The position numbers were made by a program, and so were the translations under genes. A model generated the notes under the pieces. That model ran no database searches. It was not told the DNA's origin and was given only the letters and a program-made list of their open reading frames with translations. A DNA stretch of 64,000 nucleotides, taken from positions 186,001 to 250,000 of the forward strand of contig NZ_RQJP01000003.1 in assembly GCF_003858645.1 (NCBI RefSeq), written 5' to 3'. This document shows, piece by piece, positions 52,104 to 60,550 of the stretch (position 1 is its first letter; every line of letters starts with the position of its first letter). The stretch is from Larkinella knui (GTDB lineage Bacteria > Bacteroidota > Bacteroidia > Cytophagales > Spirosomataceae).

Positions 52104-52688
52104 TCACGGCATCACCTGCTTGCGGATCCGGCTCAAACTTTCCGGGTGGATTCCCAAATAGGATGCAACGGTTTTGACCGGAAGCTGCTGAATCAGAGCG
52201 GGTTGTTTTCGCATCAGATCCAGATACCGCTCTTCGGCGGTCTGGCTTAAAAACTGAATTTCGCGCTGCGTCCGGGCAATATACAGCCCCTCGGCCAGCA
52301 GCCGTCCGACTTTGTTGCTCTCGTCCCGTCTGGCATACAATTCCTGCAAAACCTGGTGAGGAATCCGGAGTGTTTTGGTTGGAAAGAGCGCCTGAATGAA
52401 GATCTGCGAAGGTTTTCGGGTTAGAAAAGACATGTAGGACGACACAAAATGGTCGGCAAACCACAAATCCAGGCACTTTTCGCGTCCTTCGTTCACAAAA
52501 AAAGAAGACGTTCCCCCTTCCAGAATAAAATACAGGTAATTTTCGACCTCCCCTTCCCGGATCAGAAAGCTTTTTTTGGGATATTCGGCGTATTCGAATG
52601 CGGAAATAAAGGGCTCCCACTGCTCCGGTTTCTGCCCGATGATACCGTTCATATACCGTTGAAGCCGGGCGAGGTAGTCTGGATTCAT
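52104..52688 (-). CDS. Crp/Fnr-family transcriptional regulator
   Basis: A cyclic-nucleotide-binding-like N-terminal barrel (FLIREGEVENYLYFILEGG, then YMSFLTRKPS) followed by a helix-turn-helix (LPVKTVASYLGIHPESLSRIRKQ). No cysteines suited to an Fe-S cluster are seen in the barrel, so it is not Fnr proper; this is the common Bacteroidota Crp-like type. The ATG at 52688 begins 5 bp after the hemF stop, so it probably shares the hemF transcript. Targets unknown. Confidence 0.9.
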   Translation of the reverse strand: MNPDYLARLQRYMNGIIGQKPEQWEPFISAFEYAEYPKKSFLIREGEVENYLYFILEGGTSSFFVNEGREKCLDLWFADHFVSSYMSFLTRKPSQIFIQALFPTKTLRIPHQVLQELYARRDESNKVGRLLAEGLYIARTQREIQFLSQTAEERYLDLMRKQPALIQQLPVKTVASYLGIHPESLSRIRKQVMP

Positions 52689-52693
52689 AGTTT

Positions 52694-53593
52694 TCAGACC
52701 CAATCAATTCCTTTTTTCAGCGAGCGCAGCGTTTCCGCTTCCCGACTACCCGGTTCGGGCTGGTAGTCATACACCCAGTTGGCTTGCGGAGGCATACTCA
52801 TCAGAATGGACTCGGTCCGTCCGTTCGTTTCCAAACCGAATTTGGTACCCCGATCCCAAACCAGATTAAACTCCACATACCTTCCCCGGCGCAGCATTTG
52901 CCACGTTTTCTCGGTTTCGCCAAAAGGCAGATCCCGGTTTTTCCGCATGAAATGCGTGTAAATGGGCGCGAAAGAGTTGCCGATTTCCTGAACAAAGGCG
53001 AACAAAGCGGCCTTGTGATCGTCATCAGCCGGGCGCAGGTAATCGAAGAAAATACCGCCAATACCGCGGGTTTCCGACCGGTGGCGAATGAAAAAATAGT
53101 CGTCAGCCCAGGCTTTGTAGCTGGAATAATAGCCGGAATCATGCCGGTCGCAGGCGGTTTTTAACTGCTCATGAAACCAGCGGGCATCGTCGGCATCGAC
53201 GTAATGCGGAGTCAGGTCGATACCGCCCCCAAACCAGCACTCGCCCGTACTGAGTTCAAAATACCGGACGTTCATGTGGATGATCGGTACCATCGGGCTG
53301 CGCGGGTGAATGACGATGGACACCCCCGTGGCGTAGAAATCAGCGGGTTGCGTCGTATTCATCTGCTTGAGCACCATCTCGGAAGCCGGGCCATGAACGG
53401 CCGAAAAAAGCACCCCGCCTTTTTCAATCACGGCGCCGTTCTGGATAATTCGCGTACGGCCTCCCCCACCCTCGGCACGTTCCCAAAGGTCTTCGTGGAA
53501 ACGCCCGCTTCCATCGGTCTGTTCGAGGGCCTGGCAGATCCGGTCCTGTAATCCGGTAAAAAAATCAGTGATCGTTTGTTTATCGACAGCCAT
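52694..53593 (-). CDS. hemF: oxygen-dependent coproporphyrinogen III oxidase
   Basis: The enzyme converts coproporphyrinogen III to protoporphyrinogen IX using O2, in the cytoplasm. Motifs: MNVRYFELSTGECWFGGGIDLTP, FYATGVSIVIHP, RGIGGIFFDYLRP and GRYVEFNLVWDRGTKFGL. At 299 residues it is the classic length. Its presence argues for an aerobic organism. The following Crp-like regulator is only 5 bp downstream. Confidence 0.96.
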   Translation of the reverse strand: MAVDKQTITDFFTGLQDRICQALEQTDGSGRFHEDLWERAEGGGGRTRIIQNGAVIEKGGVLFSAVHGPASEMVLKQMNTTQPADFYATGVSIVIHPRSPMVPIIHMNVRYFELSTGECWFGGGIDLTPHYVDADDARWFHEQLKTACDRHDSGYYSSYKAWADDYFFIRHRSETRGIGGIFFDYLRPADDDHKAALFAFVQEIGNSFAPIYTHFMRKNRDLPFGETEKTWQMLRRGRYVEFNLVWDRGTKFGLETNGRTESILMSMPPQANWVYDYQPEPGSREAETLRSLKKGIDWV

Positions 53594-53718
53594 TCGGGGA
53601 TGATGCGGTTTTTCGGGGGCAAAGATACACGGACCGTCGGACTTTAGGCCGGGCGATTCGTACTAAAAGGCTTCCACCTCAACGGACCAGGCACTCACGG
53701 ACCCAAGGCCGGCGTACG

Positions 53719-54345
53719 TCATTCCGTAATTTTCAACGAAAATCGCACGGGCCGGGGCTTGTCAACCATCAACAGCAACCCCTGCTGAGTGAGTTGGTGG
53801 AGCAATTTGCTGGCCCGGTATTCGGAAATGTTGACCAGTTGGGCGTATTGCTTGGCGGTAATGGAGTCGGCTTTGCGCAGCGTCTGAATCAAATTGCGGA
53901 CATTCGATGATTGCAACAGCTGACCATCGGGCGTGGTCTGGTTATTCAGAATCAGTTTGTTCGTCGGAACCGATTTATCTTTGGTCCGGACATAAATCGT
54001 ACGCTTCCCTTTTTCGTCGATGGCATAATGCGGTTTCAGGTCACTTTCCGCCACTTCGATCAGAATGACTTGCCGCCCCACCTGGTCGATCACTTCGTAG
54101 CTCACCGAAATTGCCGGATCGATCAGAAAATCGGTGGCTTTTTCAATCTTTTGCATTTCGTACAATTCCGATTCGACTCCCGACACCCGCCCATCGTCCG
54201 ACACCCCGATGATGAGCAAGCCCCCCGACGTATTGGAAAAAGCGGTCAGGGTGCGCGCAATGCGATAGGCGGTGTGGATGGTTGATTTAAACTCGAGCCG
54301 GGTTCCTTCGCCCTGGGCAATCAACTCGGTGAGGTTATAGCGCAT
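53719..54345 (-). CDS. Schlafen AlbA_2 domain protein with winged helix
   Basis: A 208-residue protein. Residues 5-130 form an AlbA_2 domain (QGEGTRLEFKSTIHTAYRIART, SNTSGGLLIIGVSDDGRVSGV, KGKRTIYVRTKDKSVPT). The C-terminal helix-turn-helix (SITAKQYAQLVNISEYRASKLL) suggests a DNA-binding regulator. AlbA_2 proteins are widespread in bacteria and some act in RNA processing or defence; this one lacks the ATPase-like extension of larger members. It stands alone upstream of hemF on the same strand, 125 bp away. Confidence 0.88.
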   Translation of the reverse strand: MRYNLTELIAQGEGTRLEFKSTIHTAYRIARTLTAFSNTSGGLLIIGVSDDGRVSGVESELYEMQKIEKATDFLIDPAISVSYEVIDQVGRQVILIEVAESDLKPHYAIDEKGKRTIYVRTKDKSVPTNKLILNNQTTPDGQLLQSSNVRNLIQTLRKADSITAKQYAQLVNISEYRASKLLHQLTQQGLLLMVDKPRPVRFSLKITE

Positions 54346-54510
54346 ACTCTCCTAAACTGGTTTATACCGGGATTTTGTTCGCCAATTCAAAAATCCAGGT
54401 GCCGCTCCGGGTGCGATTTTCTAGTATGGGTATCAGGCATTTATTCCACTAATTACAAAAAATCGCAGTTCATACGTCAAAATCTCCCCTTATTTTAAAA
54501 TTTATCACCC

Positions 54511-54596
54511 TATATTTGATTGAGTTCACTATATAATGCGATAGATAATCCACATAAAGCCCGGTTGCATTTGCAGCCGGGCTTTGTAGTTTTTCC
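54511..54596 (+). ncRNA. candidate short RNA or attenuated leader
   Basis: TATATTTG at 54511-54518 fits the -7 consensus. About 38 bp later a 9-bp perfect stem AAAGCCCGG / CCGGGCTTT (54556-54585) is followed by GTAGTTTTT, a good intrinsic terminator. A transcript of about 70 nt would end 120 bp before the lipoprotein start codon. It could be a free small RNA or a leader with premature termination. Confidence 0.35.
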
Positions 54597-54715
54597 GAAA
54601 ATTGGCCATTATTGCGTCCATTCTATCGGTACCTATCCGCACGACCGTGTACCGGTTGACTTTCCTGTTCAGCCGACTGCCGAAGCTGAACGCCAATCCA
54701 TCGACTCTGATTCGT

Positions 54716-55120
54716 ATGAAACGACTTTATTTGTGTTTTCTGCTAACGGCTGTTGCCTGTCAGCCAAGTAAAAATGATGAAAAAGACCAACCCAACGCCT
54801 ATCGCGATCTGTTGATCGACCGGATGATCTGGAAAAAGAGCGAGGTTGCCAACCCGCAGGAAAAACCGACAAACCGGCATTGGTTTACCCTGACCAACAC
54901 ATCCGAAACGTATTTATACCGGCAAATCGAGGTGCGGTTTGATTATTTTGACAGCAAATACCACAAGATCAGCTCCTCAAAAACGACAATCGACAAGGCC
55001 CTCGGGCCACGGGAAGCCCTGTCACTTGGTGAAATTGAGGACGGTCCGGTTAATCCAACAGCCCATTCGGCAACCGTCACCGTTGTGAAGGCGAAGTCTG
55101 AACGGGCGAAGCCGGACTAA
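54716..55120 (+). CDS. small lipoprotein
   Basis: A 134-residue lipoprotein: signal MKRLYLCFLLTAVAC with the lipobox Cys15, then a Lys/Asp-rich spacer. The domain that follows has NRHWFTLTNTSETYLYRQIEV and FDYFDSKYHKISSSKTTIDK, ending LSLGEIEDGPVNPTA. The pattern of paired strands resembles FxLYD-type extracytoplasmic domains. No assigned function. The start 54716 is set by the signal peptide. The candidate terminator upstream may control it. Confidence 0.75.
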   Translation: MKRLYLCFLLTAVACQPSKNDEKDQPNAYRDLLIDRMIWKKSEVANPQEKPTNRHWFTLTNTSETYLYRQIEVRFDYFDSKYHKISSSKTTIDKALGPREALSLGEIEDGPVNPTAHSATVTVVKAKSERAKPD

Positions 55121-55592
55121 CCGATCCGGTGGTCTGTCACTTTAAATACAGATTTAGAGCGTGTTTATTACTCCCTGACAATGAGTAAGATAAAAAATAA
55201 TTAAAAAAATATCCCCAAAAAAAGGTGATAATTTCTACTTAGGCCCCTCTTATAGATGAAGGAATGCACTTGTATTTCCTTTTAATTAATAGAGATTGGT
55301 AAGTGGGACATCCCGGCCTTTTTGGCCGGGATTTGTTTTTAGGGCTGGCTTTCTGAAGCCCAACCGATTAATTTTGCTTAATAAAGTAGACAGAAAGTGG
55401 ACAAACTATTTATTTAGTGAAATTTGCCAACCCGGAATAGTTATTAAGTATACTTGCCCACTTTACCATCATTCAGACCAAAAAGACTCCTGCGAATGCT
55501 GGTATTGCTTTTTTTAGTTGCGACTGTAAAAGCAAAATAATAGCTTTAATTATTAATTGAAGAAAATCCACCTTCATCCACATTTCTGAAGA
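55121..55592. other. 472-bp AT-rich intergenic region with a strong internal terminator
   Basis: No gene seen. The stem ATCCCGGCC / GGCCGGGAT at 55310-55332, followed by TTGTTTTT, is a textbook terminator, yet it is 190 bp past the lipoprotein gene. A TACTTAGG box near 55237 could start a short transcript ending there. The part after 55340 is AT-rich and featureless. Confidence 0.5.
55310..55340 (+). terminator. intrinsic terminator
   Basis: A 9-bp GC-rich stem with a five-T loop and a TTGTTTTT tail on the plus strand. It ends either the lipoprotein transcript or a separate small RNA from about 55245. Confidence 0.85.
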
Positions 55593-56120
55593 ATGGTACT
55601 TATCATAAACGGAACAAGAAAAGGCGTTGAATGGAAGAACTTGGTTTGCTTCCCGGATAATTACGAGGTGGCCTTTGACATCTTATCAAATTATGTAGCG
55701 GCCGGTTTAAAGCTATCGGAAGCGACCCTGAACGACGGAGGTTCGTTTCTGAATCTCCCCGTTCGCAGTTTTGACGGGCAGTCCATTAGCCCGCACCTCC
55801 AAAATCTACAGAAGGAATGGGAAGACGTTCTGGCCATCAAACCGGAACAAAGGCAAGCGGAGAAGAATAGCCAGTTTAAAGAATGGGACCGGCAGCTGAT
55901 CACCTATTACGAAAAACAGATAGCGCGGGTTTACAGAAACCTGGCCTGCAACACCAAGGCGATGACAAAGGTTAATCAGCGCCGTGCGTCGGGTCTGGGA
56001 TTGGAACATTATGAGTCAATGCAGCGCAAATACCTTCAATTGCTTAACCGGTATCAGACTTGCTACAAAAAAGCCCTTGTTCATCTGGAACACCTAGAGA
56101 GGCATCAGAGTCTGACGTAA
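55593..56120 (+). CDS. hypothetical protein, 175 aa
   Basis: An unrecognised cytoplasmic protein. The N-terminal 55 residues are mixed alpha/beta (MVLIINGTRKGVEWKN, CFPDNYEVAFDILSNYVAAG). The C-terminal half is helical and charged (KEWEDVLAIKPEQRQAEKN, YEKQIARVYRNLACN, YLQLLNRYQTCYKKALVHLE), with coiled-coil potential. Codon and base use fit the neighbouring backbone genes. It stands alone between the AT-rich gap and the MBL-fold gene. I cannot propose a function. Confidence 0.65.
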   Translation: MVLIINGTRKGVEWKNLVCFPDNYEVAFDILSNYVAAGLKLSEATLNDGGSFLNLPVRSFDGQSISPHLQNLQKEWEDVLAIKPEQRQAEKNSQFKEWDRQLITYYEKQIARVYRNLACNTKAMTKVNQRRASGLGLEHYESMQRKYLQLLNRYQTCYKKALVHLEHLERHQSLT

Positions 56121-56212
56121 CCCGGAACACCCCATAGCCGTCCTTTTTTCAAAAACCGGTGGAAACTGGTACCTCTACCCGTTGATTGCATTGAGGTGAT
56201 AAGCGGTTTTGC

Positions 56213-56220
56213 TAACTTTA
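56213..56220 (+). promoter_or_regulatory. -7-like box close to the MBL-fold start codon
   Basis: TAACTTTA with a TTG 19 bp upstream (56191-56193) resembles a Bacteroidota promoter. It ends only 7 bp before the ATG at 56228, implying a very short or absent leader. Confidence 0.4.
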
Positions 56221-56227
56221 CTGATCT

Positions 56228-57010
56228 ATGTCCCTGTTTATCTCCTCCCTGAATTCTGGCAGCAACGGAAATTGTTATTACGTCGGCAACGAGCAGGAAG
56301 CCGTTTTGATCGATGCCGGCATTTCCTGCCGTCAGGCCGAAACGCGGCTCCTGCGGCTGGGCCTGTCGATCCGGACGGTGAAGGCCATCTTTATTTCCCA
56401 CGAGCATACCGATCACATCAGCGGCCTCTCCCAACTGGCCTCGAAGTATAAATTGCCGGTTTACATTACCGTCAAAACTCTGAAAAACTCCCGGTTATCG
56501 CTTGAGAGTGTTCCCGTCAACCCGTTTTTCGGGGGCATACCGGTCTGGATTGGCAACCTGTGCATCACGGCTTTTCCCAAATTCCACGATGCTGCCGACC
56601 CGCACAGTTTTATGATCACCTGTCAGGACACCAACGTGGGCGTATTTACGGACATTGGCGTTGCCTGCGAGCAGCTGATCCACCACTTTAGCCAGTGCCA
56701 TGCGGCTTTTCTGGAGGCCAACTATGACGAAGATATGCTGGAACGGGGCCGGTATCCTTATTTCCTGAAACAGCGCATTCGGGGCGGCAAGGGCCATTTA
56801 TCCAATCAACAGGCTCTCAACCTGTTTAAAGAGTACAAACCGGCTTTCATGAGTCACGTGCTGTTGTCGCATTTATCGAAAGACAATAACTGTCCGCAGT
56901 TGGTCCGGGATTTATTCCTCCCGCACCTCAATAGCACCGAACTGATCGTGGCTTCGCGCTCTGAAGAAACGCCGGTTTTCCGGGTCAGTGCCGCCCGGGA
57001 ACTGGTATGA
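56228..57010 (+). CDS. MBL-fold metallo-hydrolase, YycJ/WalJ-like
   Basis: A 260-residue metallo-beta-lactamase-fold protein. It starts MSLFISSLNSGSNGNCYYV, the YycJ-type opening, and carries the metal motif HEHTDH at 58-63, then SHVLLSHLSKDNNCP with further histidines. Homologues are 5'-3' exonucleases or cell-wall-coordination factors; the exact role here is unknown. It precedes the NIF3-like gene by 121 bp on the same strand. Confidence 0.9.
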   Translation: MSLFISSLNSGSNGNCYYVGNEQEAVLIDAGISCRQAETRLLRLGLSIRTVKAIFISHEHTDHISGLSQLASKYKLPVYITVKTLKNSRLSLESVPVNPFFGGIPVWIGNLCITAFPKFHDAADPHSFMITCQDTNVGVFTDIGVACEQLIHHFSQCHAAFLEANYDEDMLERGRYPYFLKQRIRGGKGHLSNQQALNLFKEYKPAFMSHVLLSHLSKDNNCPQLVRDLFLPHLNSTELIVASRSEETPVFRVSAARELV

Positions 57011-57131
57011 TCAACCAGAAATACGACCCGTTTGCTACCTACCAGCGGAGGATGACATCAGTTTTGTCAACTCAGGGGGCTGGTTGCCACGGCACAACGT
57101 ACTCATAAGCGGTTTTAGTTTAGCTTGAAAG

Positions 57132-57875
57132 GTGATTTTAACGGAATTCGTACAGTTTCTGGCGGAGATTTTCAATACGTCCCTTTATCCACCCGCGGAG
57201 CAGGGAGGTCTGTTCCACCAGTCCACCCCAGGCCAGTCAGGCCACCCCGTTCAGCGTGTGGGACTGGCACTCGAACCCTGGCCCGGACTTCCGCAATGGC
57301 TCGTTACCCACCGCATCGATACCCTCTGGCTACACCGCCCTTGGCGGCTCGACCTCTCTTTCCTTCCACCGAATACGGCGGTTCTGTATCACCATCTTCC
57401 GTTCGATGAACACCTGACGCTAGGGTATAACCGGTGGCTGGCAGAAGCCCTCAACCTGGCCGGAAAGCCCAAACCGCGCCTGGAAGTTATCGGCTACAAA
57501 CAGATGCCGGGCTACCCTGACCGGCCAATCGGAATGCTGGGCCCGGCGTCAGAACTGGACTTCCGGGGCTGGTGCCATCGGGTGGTGGTCCAGTTTGGCG
57601 GGTATGAAGAGGCCCTGCCGGGAACGCAAACCAGACCGGGCCACCTGGCGGTTGTTGGAGCCATGAATACGGAGCTGATCCGGGAAGCTTCGGCGCGGGG
57701 CGCGGGTTTGTACCTGACGGGGCAGTATCGGAAATCCGCCCAAAAAGCAGTTGAAGAAACCGGCATTGGCGTTATTGCCATTGGCCACCGGCGGAGCGAG
57801 GAATGGGGCCTTCGGAAGCTGGCTCAACTAGTGGCGAATCGCAACGTCGCCATTGTGATGCCCACACCGGAATAA
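57132..57875 (+). CDS. NIF3-like dinuclear metal protein
   Basis: A 247-residue protein of the NIF3/YqfO family. Visible are LWLHRPWRLDL, the conserved AVLYHHLPFDEHL in place of the usual S/T-H-H-P strand, then the C-terminal VVGAMNTELIREASARGAGLYLTGQYR and AIGHRRSEEWGLRKLAQL, which hold the metal-binding His/Glu set. The GTG at 57132 is used as start; no ATG nearby keeps the first helix. Function in bacteria is uncertain (GTP cyclohydrolase-like or regulatory). Confidence 0.83.
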   Translation: MILTEFVQFLAEIFNTSLYPPAEQGGLFHQSTPGQSGHPVQRVGLALEPWPGLPQWLVTHRIDTLWLHRPWRLDLSFLPPNTAVLYHHLPFDEHLTLGYNRWLAEALNLAGKPKPRLEVIGYKQMPGYPDRPIGMLGPASELDFRGWCHRVVVQFGGYEEALPGTQTRPGHLAVVGAMNTELIREASARGAGLYLTGQYRKSAQKAVEETGIGVIAIGHRRSEEWGLRKLAQLVANRNVAIVMPTPE

Positions 57876-57990
57876 AACCGGGTATGCCGAAAAACCGCCT
57901 ACGGACGACGCGCCTTGTTCCCCTCACCGGCCAGGTCGTCCACCTGTTCTTCAGTGTCCTATTATCCGGAAGGCTAATCAGGAAGTTCAA

Positions 57991-58107
57991 CTAATCAACC
58001 AGCCGCTGAACCGCTTCCCGATCCATGTCGTCGCTGGCTTTCCTGATTTCGCTCCGGTCTAGCTGTATAGCAAGCATAAGCAGCCTAATGGCAGGAACCG
58101 GAACCAT
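57991..58107 (-). CDS. doubtful short ORF, 38 aa
   Basis: The frame reads MVPVPAIRLLMLAIQLDRSE and ends in a charged helix with ASDDMDREAVQRLVD. The pattern of hydrophobic and charged residues is protein-like, but the length is small and no promoter or ribosome site stands out. It may be the end of a lost gene. Confidence 0.25.
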   Translation of the reverse strand: MVPVPAIRLLMLAIQLDRSEIRKASDDMDREAVQRLVD

Positions 58108-58359
58108 AGGATCAAAACCTGTTCGAATCAAGCACAAATTGACTTTTAAATTTACTAATCCCTGACGGGCAGGTCCGATTTGTTTCCAAAAAAGGAGCGT
58201 GTTTTGGAAGCAGATTGGGCGCACTTTTGTAAAAAATGTGGTGCTCTCCTACCAGTTTACCGGTATTTTCACGTGATTCATTCCCTGGTTTGCGGGATCG
58301 TGTTCAGATGCTGTATATTGAGCCCACAAAACGCAAAGCTTTATTTTCTGATGACCACA

Positions 58360-58935
58360 ATGAAAAAAACCGTTCTCTTTTTCGGACTGCTTTTCCTGGC
58401 ACTGACCGGAGCAAATGCCCAAACGTTTCGGGGTCTCGACAAATCGCCCATGGACATGGCCTATTACCCGGACGATTACGCCCACGACCGTAAATTTGCC
58501 CCCGCCAAAATCGGCACTGACAAGGCAATGGTGCGGATTGTCTATAGTCGTCCGGCAAAAAACGGGCGCGAAATTTTCGGAACCAAATTGGCCCCCTACG
58601 GAAAGGTCTGGCGGGCAGGTGCGAATGAAGCTCCGGAGATCAAGTTTTACCAGGATGTGACCTTTGGCGGCAAAAAAATAAAGGCAGGCAGCTATGCGCT
58701 GCTGACCATACCGAACGAAACGGAATGGACGATAATTCTCAGTTCCGACGTAGACCAGTGGGGCGCCTACAGCTACAACGAAGCCCTGGATGTGGCCCGG
58801 GTGTCGGTACCTGTGCAAAAATCGGATACGGTTCTTGAGAATTTTTCGATTCAGTTTGCCAAAAAAGATGCAAAAACCGCCACCATGTATTTGGGTTGGG
58901 ATACGGTGTTGGTAGCGGTGCCGATTTCATTTTAA
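58360..58935 (+). CDS. secreted DUF2911 protein
   Basis: A 191-residue protein with a signal peptide (MKKTVLFFGLLFLALTGANAQ). A DUF2911 domain follows: VRIVYSRPAKNGREIFG, PYGKVWRAGANEAPEIKF, IKAGSYALLTIPNETEWTIIL and the closing YLGWDTVLVAVPISF. The family is common in Bacteroidota and of unknown function, probably periplasmic. The ATG at 58351 is an equally possible start three codons upstream. It ends at two successive terminator hairpins. Confidence 0.88.
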   Translation: MKKTVLFFGLLFLALTGANAQTFRGLDKSPMDMAYYPDDYAHDRKFAPAKIGTDKAMVRIVYSRPAKNGREIFGTKLAPYGKVWRAGANEAPEIKFYQDVTFGGKKIKAGSYALLTIPNETEWTIILSSDVDQWGAYSYNEALDVARVSVPVQKSDTVLENFSIQFAKKDAKTATMYLGWDTVLVAVPISF

Positions 58936-58942
58936 ACCGCTT

Positions 58943-58973
58943 TTCGGGGACAAACCGGTGGTTTGTCCCCGAA
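58943..58973 (+). terminator. terminator after the DUF2911 gene
   Basis: A 14-bp perfect stem TTCGGGGACAAACC / GGTTTGTCCCCGAA with a 3-nt loop, 8 bp past the stop. Confidence 0.85.
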
Positions 58974-59018
58974 TTGATTCGGACTTCACTTTGCCATTTT
59001 TACGGCTATAGCAAAAAT

Positions 59019-59049
59019 AAACCCTGTAAGTCAAGTATTTACAGGGTTT
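59019..59049. terminator. second hairpin at the island border
   Basis: An 11-bp perfect stem AAACCCTGTAA / TTACAGGGTTT with a 9-nt loop and T-rich tail. It marks where GC-rich backbone gives way to AT-rich DNA. Confidence 0.8.
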
Positions 59050-59188
59050 TGTGAAGTGAAGATACAGGGACTATTTTGATTAATAGTTGATTATTTTTTG
59101 GAATGGGTTTTTAAACTTCCTGAATTTGCAAAACTTCAGGCATTCCGTATTTGGTGCAAATAACTGCCTTCATTTAATCATTGTAGTT

Positions 59189-59812
59189 TTAAAAATTAAA
59201 TCCGAAATGCAGCCCTGGCTCAGGCGTCCATTTGGGCCACTTGTCATCTTTTTCTTTAAAACCATCAGGCATTTCAGTGAAATAAGGACGGCCGGCAACA
59301 CCAAGTGATGGCTCTATAAAAAACCGGTCCTTAAAGAGTTTAATGTGATAGCCAACTCGATACGTGTTGAATATAATAAAACCATCACCAACCTTATTAC
59401 CATTTTCATTCTTATATGTTTGCCACATAGGCGCTACGTGTACTGCTGCGTAAAGACCTTTCCAAAAATACCTTTGATAAGCAAGGCCAAAACCATGTTC
59501 TCTTATGTAACCAGGAAATTTCTCTTCAGGTGTTCCGTATACCTTGTTATAAAAAGGATTAATACCAAGTGGCCAGGCATGTTTCCACGTTATTAGTTCG
59601 AGAGAAATTACATCTTTTCCTGTAATGCGATAGCCTAAATTAAGTTGAGCGAAGCCGGGTGGGTTTACCTTATCTAAATTACCCAATAAAAACATAGTAC
59701 TACCAACGAACCACTTTTTGTAAGTGCTGTCTGTTTTAGCATATTGTGCTTTCAGTTGGAGCGTACTTGTCATTAGTAAGACAAAACCAATGAATAAAAC
59801 TTTCTTTTGCAT
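59189..59812 (-). CDS. outer-membrane beta-barrel-like protein, paralogue 1
   Basis: A 207-residue secreted protein (signal MQKKVLFIGFVLLMTSTLQLKAQ). About eight strands alternate in polarity (NLGYRITGKDVISLELITW, FGLAYQRYFWKGLYAAVHV, TYRVGYHIKLFKDRFFIEPS) and it ends in PEPGLHFGFNF, a terminal aromatic strand. This fits a small eight-strand outer-membrane barrel. It is clearly paralogous to the protein at 60551-61171 along its whole length. A 67-bp upstream segment is also shared. AT-rich composition suggests acquisition. Confidence 0.8.
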   Translation of the reverse strand: MQKKVLFIGFVLLMTSTLQLKAQYAKTDSTYKKWFVGSTMFLLGNLDKVNPPGFAQLNLGYRITGKDVISLELITWKHAWPLGINPFYNKVYGTPEEKFPGYIREHGFGLAYQRYFWKGLYAAVHVAPMWQTYKNENGNKVGDGFIIFNTYRVGYHIKLFKDRFFIEPSLGVAGRPYFTEMPDGFKEKDDKWPKWTPEPGLHFGFNF

Positions 59813-59832
59813 TTCTTTATTAATGGATAGTT

Positions 59833-59899
59833 AAACGATACTGCAAAAGTAGATTGGCGAGCTACCATCACTCGTTCACTTAAGTTAAGAAATGAAGTT
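59833..59899 (-). promoter_or_regulatory. duplicated promoter segment, copy 1
   Basis: A 67-bp segment matches 61189-61255 at 64 positions. On the minus strand it carries TACTTTTG (59844-59851), a perfect TAnnTTTG -7 box, and an ACTTAAGT palindrome about 30 bp upstream. It lies 21 bp before the paralogue 1 start codon. Confidence 0.8.
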
Positions 59900-59934
59900 A
59901 TCCCTAAAATAATACACAGCCCACTTCTTTGAAC

Positions 59935-60306
59935 TTACCTCGTAAATTCAACTACCTGGGCACTCACAGTTATCGTTCTTCTGACAAAGAAAGGAGCAAA
60001 ACCACTGACGTGTTCCTCTGTCATCACGTTAATTATAGCTTTGGAACCATTCAGTAAGTTGGCTTTCTTCAGCATCGATGAATACGCATTTTCGTACAAT
60101 TGCCTTTTTTTCATACCGCCAATTGCCAATACATAAGACACCTCCGAACTTCCGCTTACCTGATCAATTACCTTGAAGTTATTCCCACTTAAGTGAACCT
60201 CAGTGGCGTTTTGATTATGGTTGGTAACAAGGGCTGTGCCAATGCCACATGAACTAAGAAATGCCGTGAGTAATAACAACATGGAATAAAAGCCGATCTT
60301 TTTCAT
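59935..60306 (-). CDS. DUF6567-like lipoprotein
   Basis: A 123-residue lipoprotein with lipobox FLSSC (Cys20). The domain starts GIGTALVTNHNQNATEVHLS and continues SYVLAIGGMKKRQLYENAYS and NVMTEEHVSGFAPFF, ending VSAQVVEFTR. The pattern is that of DUF6567, a Bacteroidota lipoprotein family of unknown function. It lies between two members of a beta-barrel paralogue group, on the same strand, in AT-rich DNA. Confidence 0.75.
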   Translation of the reverse strand: MKKIGFYSMLLLLTAFLSSCGIGTALVTNHNQNATEVHLSGNNFKVIDQVSGSSEVSYVLAIGGMKKRQLYENAYSSMLKKANLLNGSKAIINVMTEEHVSGFAPFFVRRTITVSAQVVEFTR

Positions 60307-60341
60307 TGTAGTAATTAGTTATTGTTATACATGGATTAAAA

Positions 60342-60490
60342 CTAAAATCTGAAATGCAGGACCGGCTCACCGATAAAGCACTTTTCCACATGTTGTCTTG
60401 TACTTTAAATTTTCCGGCATGTTGGTGCACACGGGAACTAAAGTACCCGAGATGGAAGGTTCAATAAAAAATCTATTCTTGAGGAGGGGA
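60342..60490 (-). pseudogene. decayed third copy of the beta-barrel paralogue
   Basis: The minus strand reads LKNRFFIEPSISGTLVPV and CTNMPENLK, matching the LFKDRFFIEPSLGV and KFFKNRFFFEPSIGL stretches of the flanking paralogues. After a stop (YR-stop), a shift of one base resumes with EPVLHFRF-stop, the equivalent of the PEPGLHFGFNF ending. Only about the last fifty residues survive, and the 5' part is gone. Confidence 0.82.
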
Positions 60491-60550
60491 AGCTACTGCT
60501 GGGAGTTTTAGTATGTTGAAAGGTATCCGGTTAATTTCCCGATTAGGATA

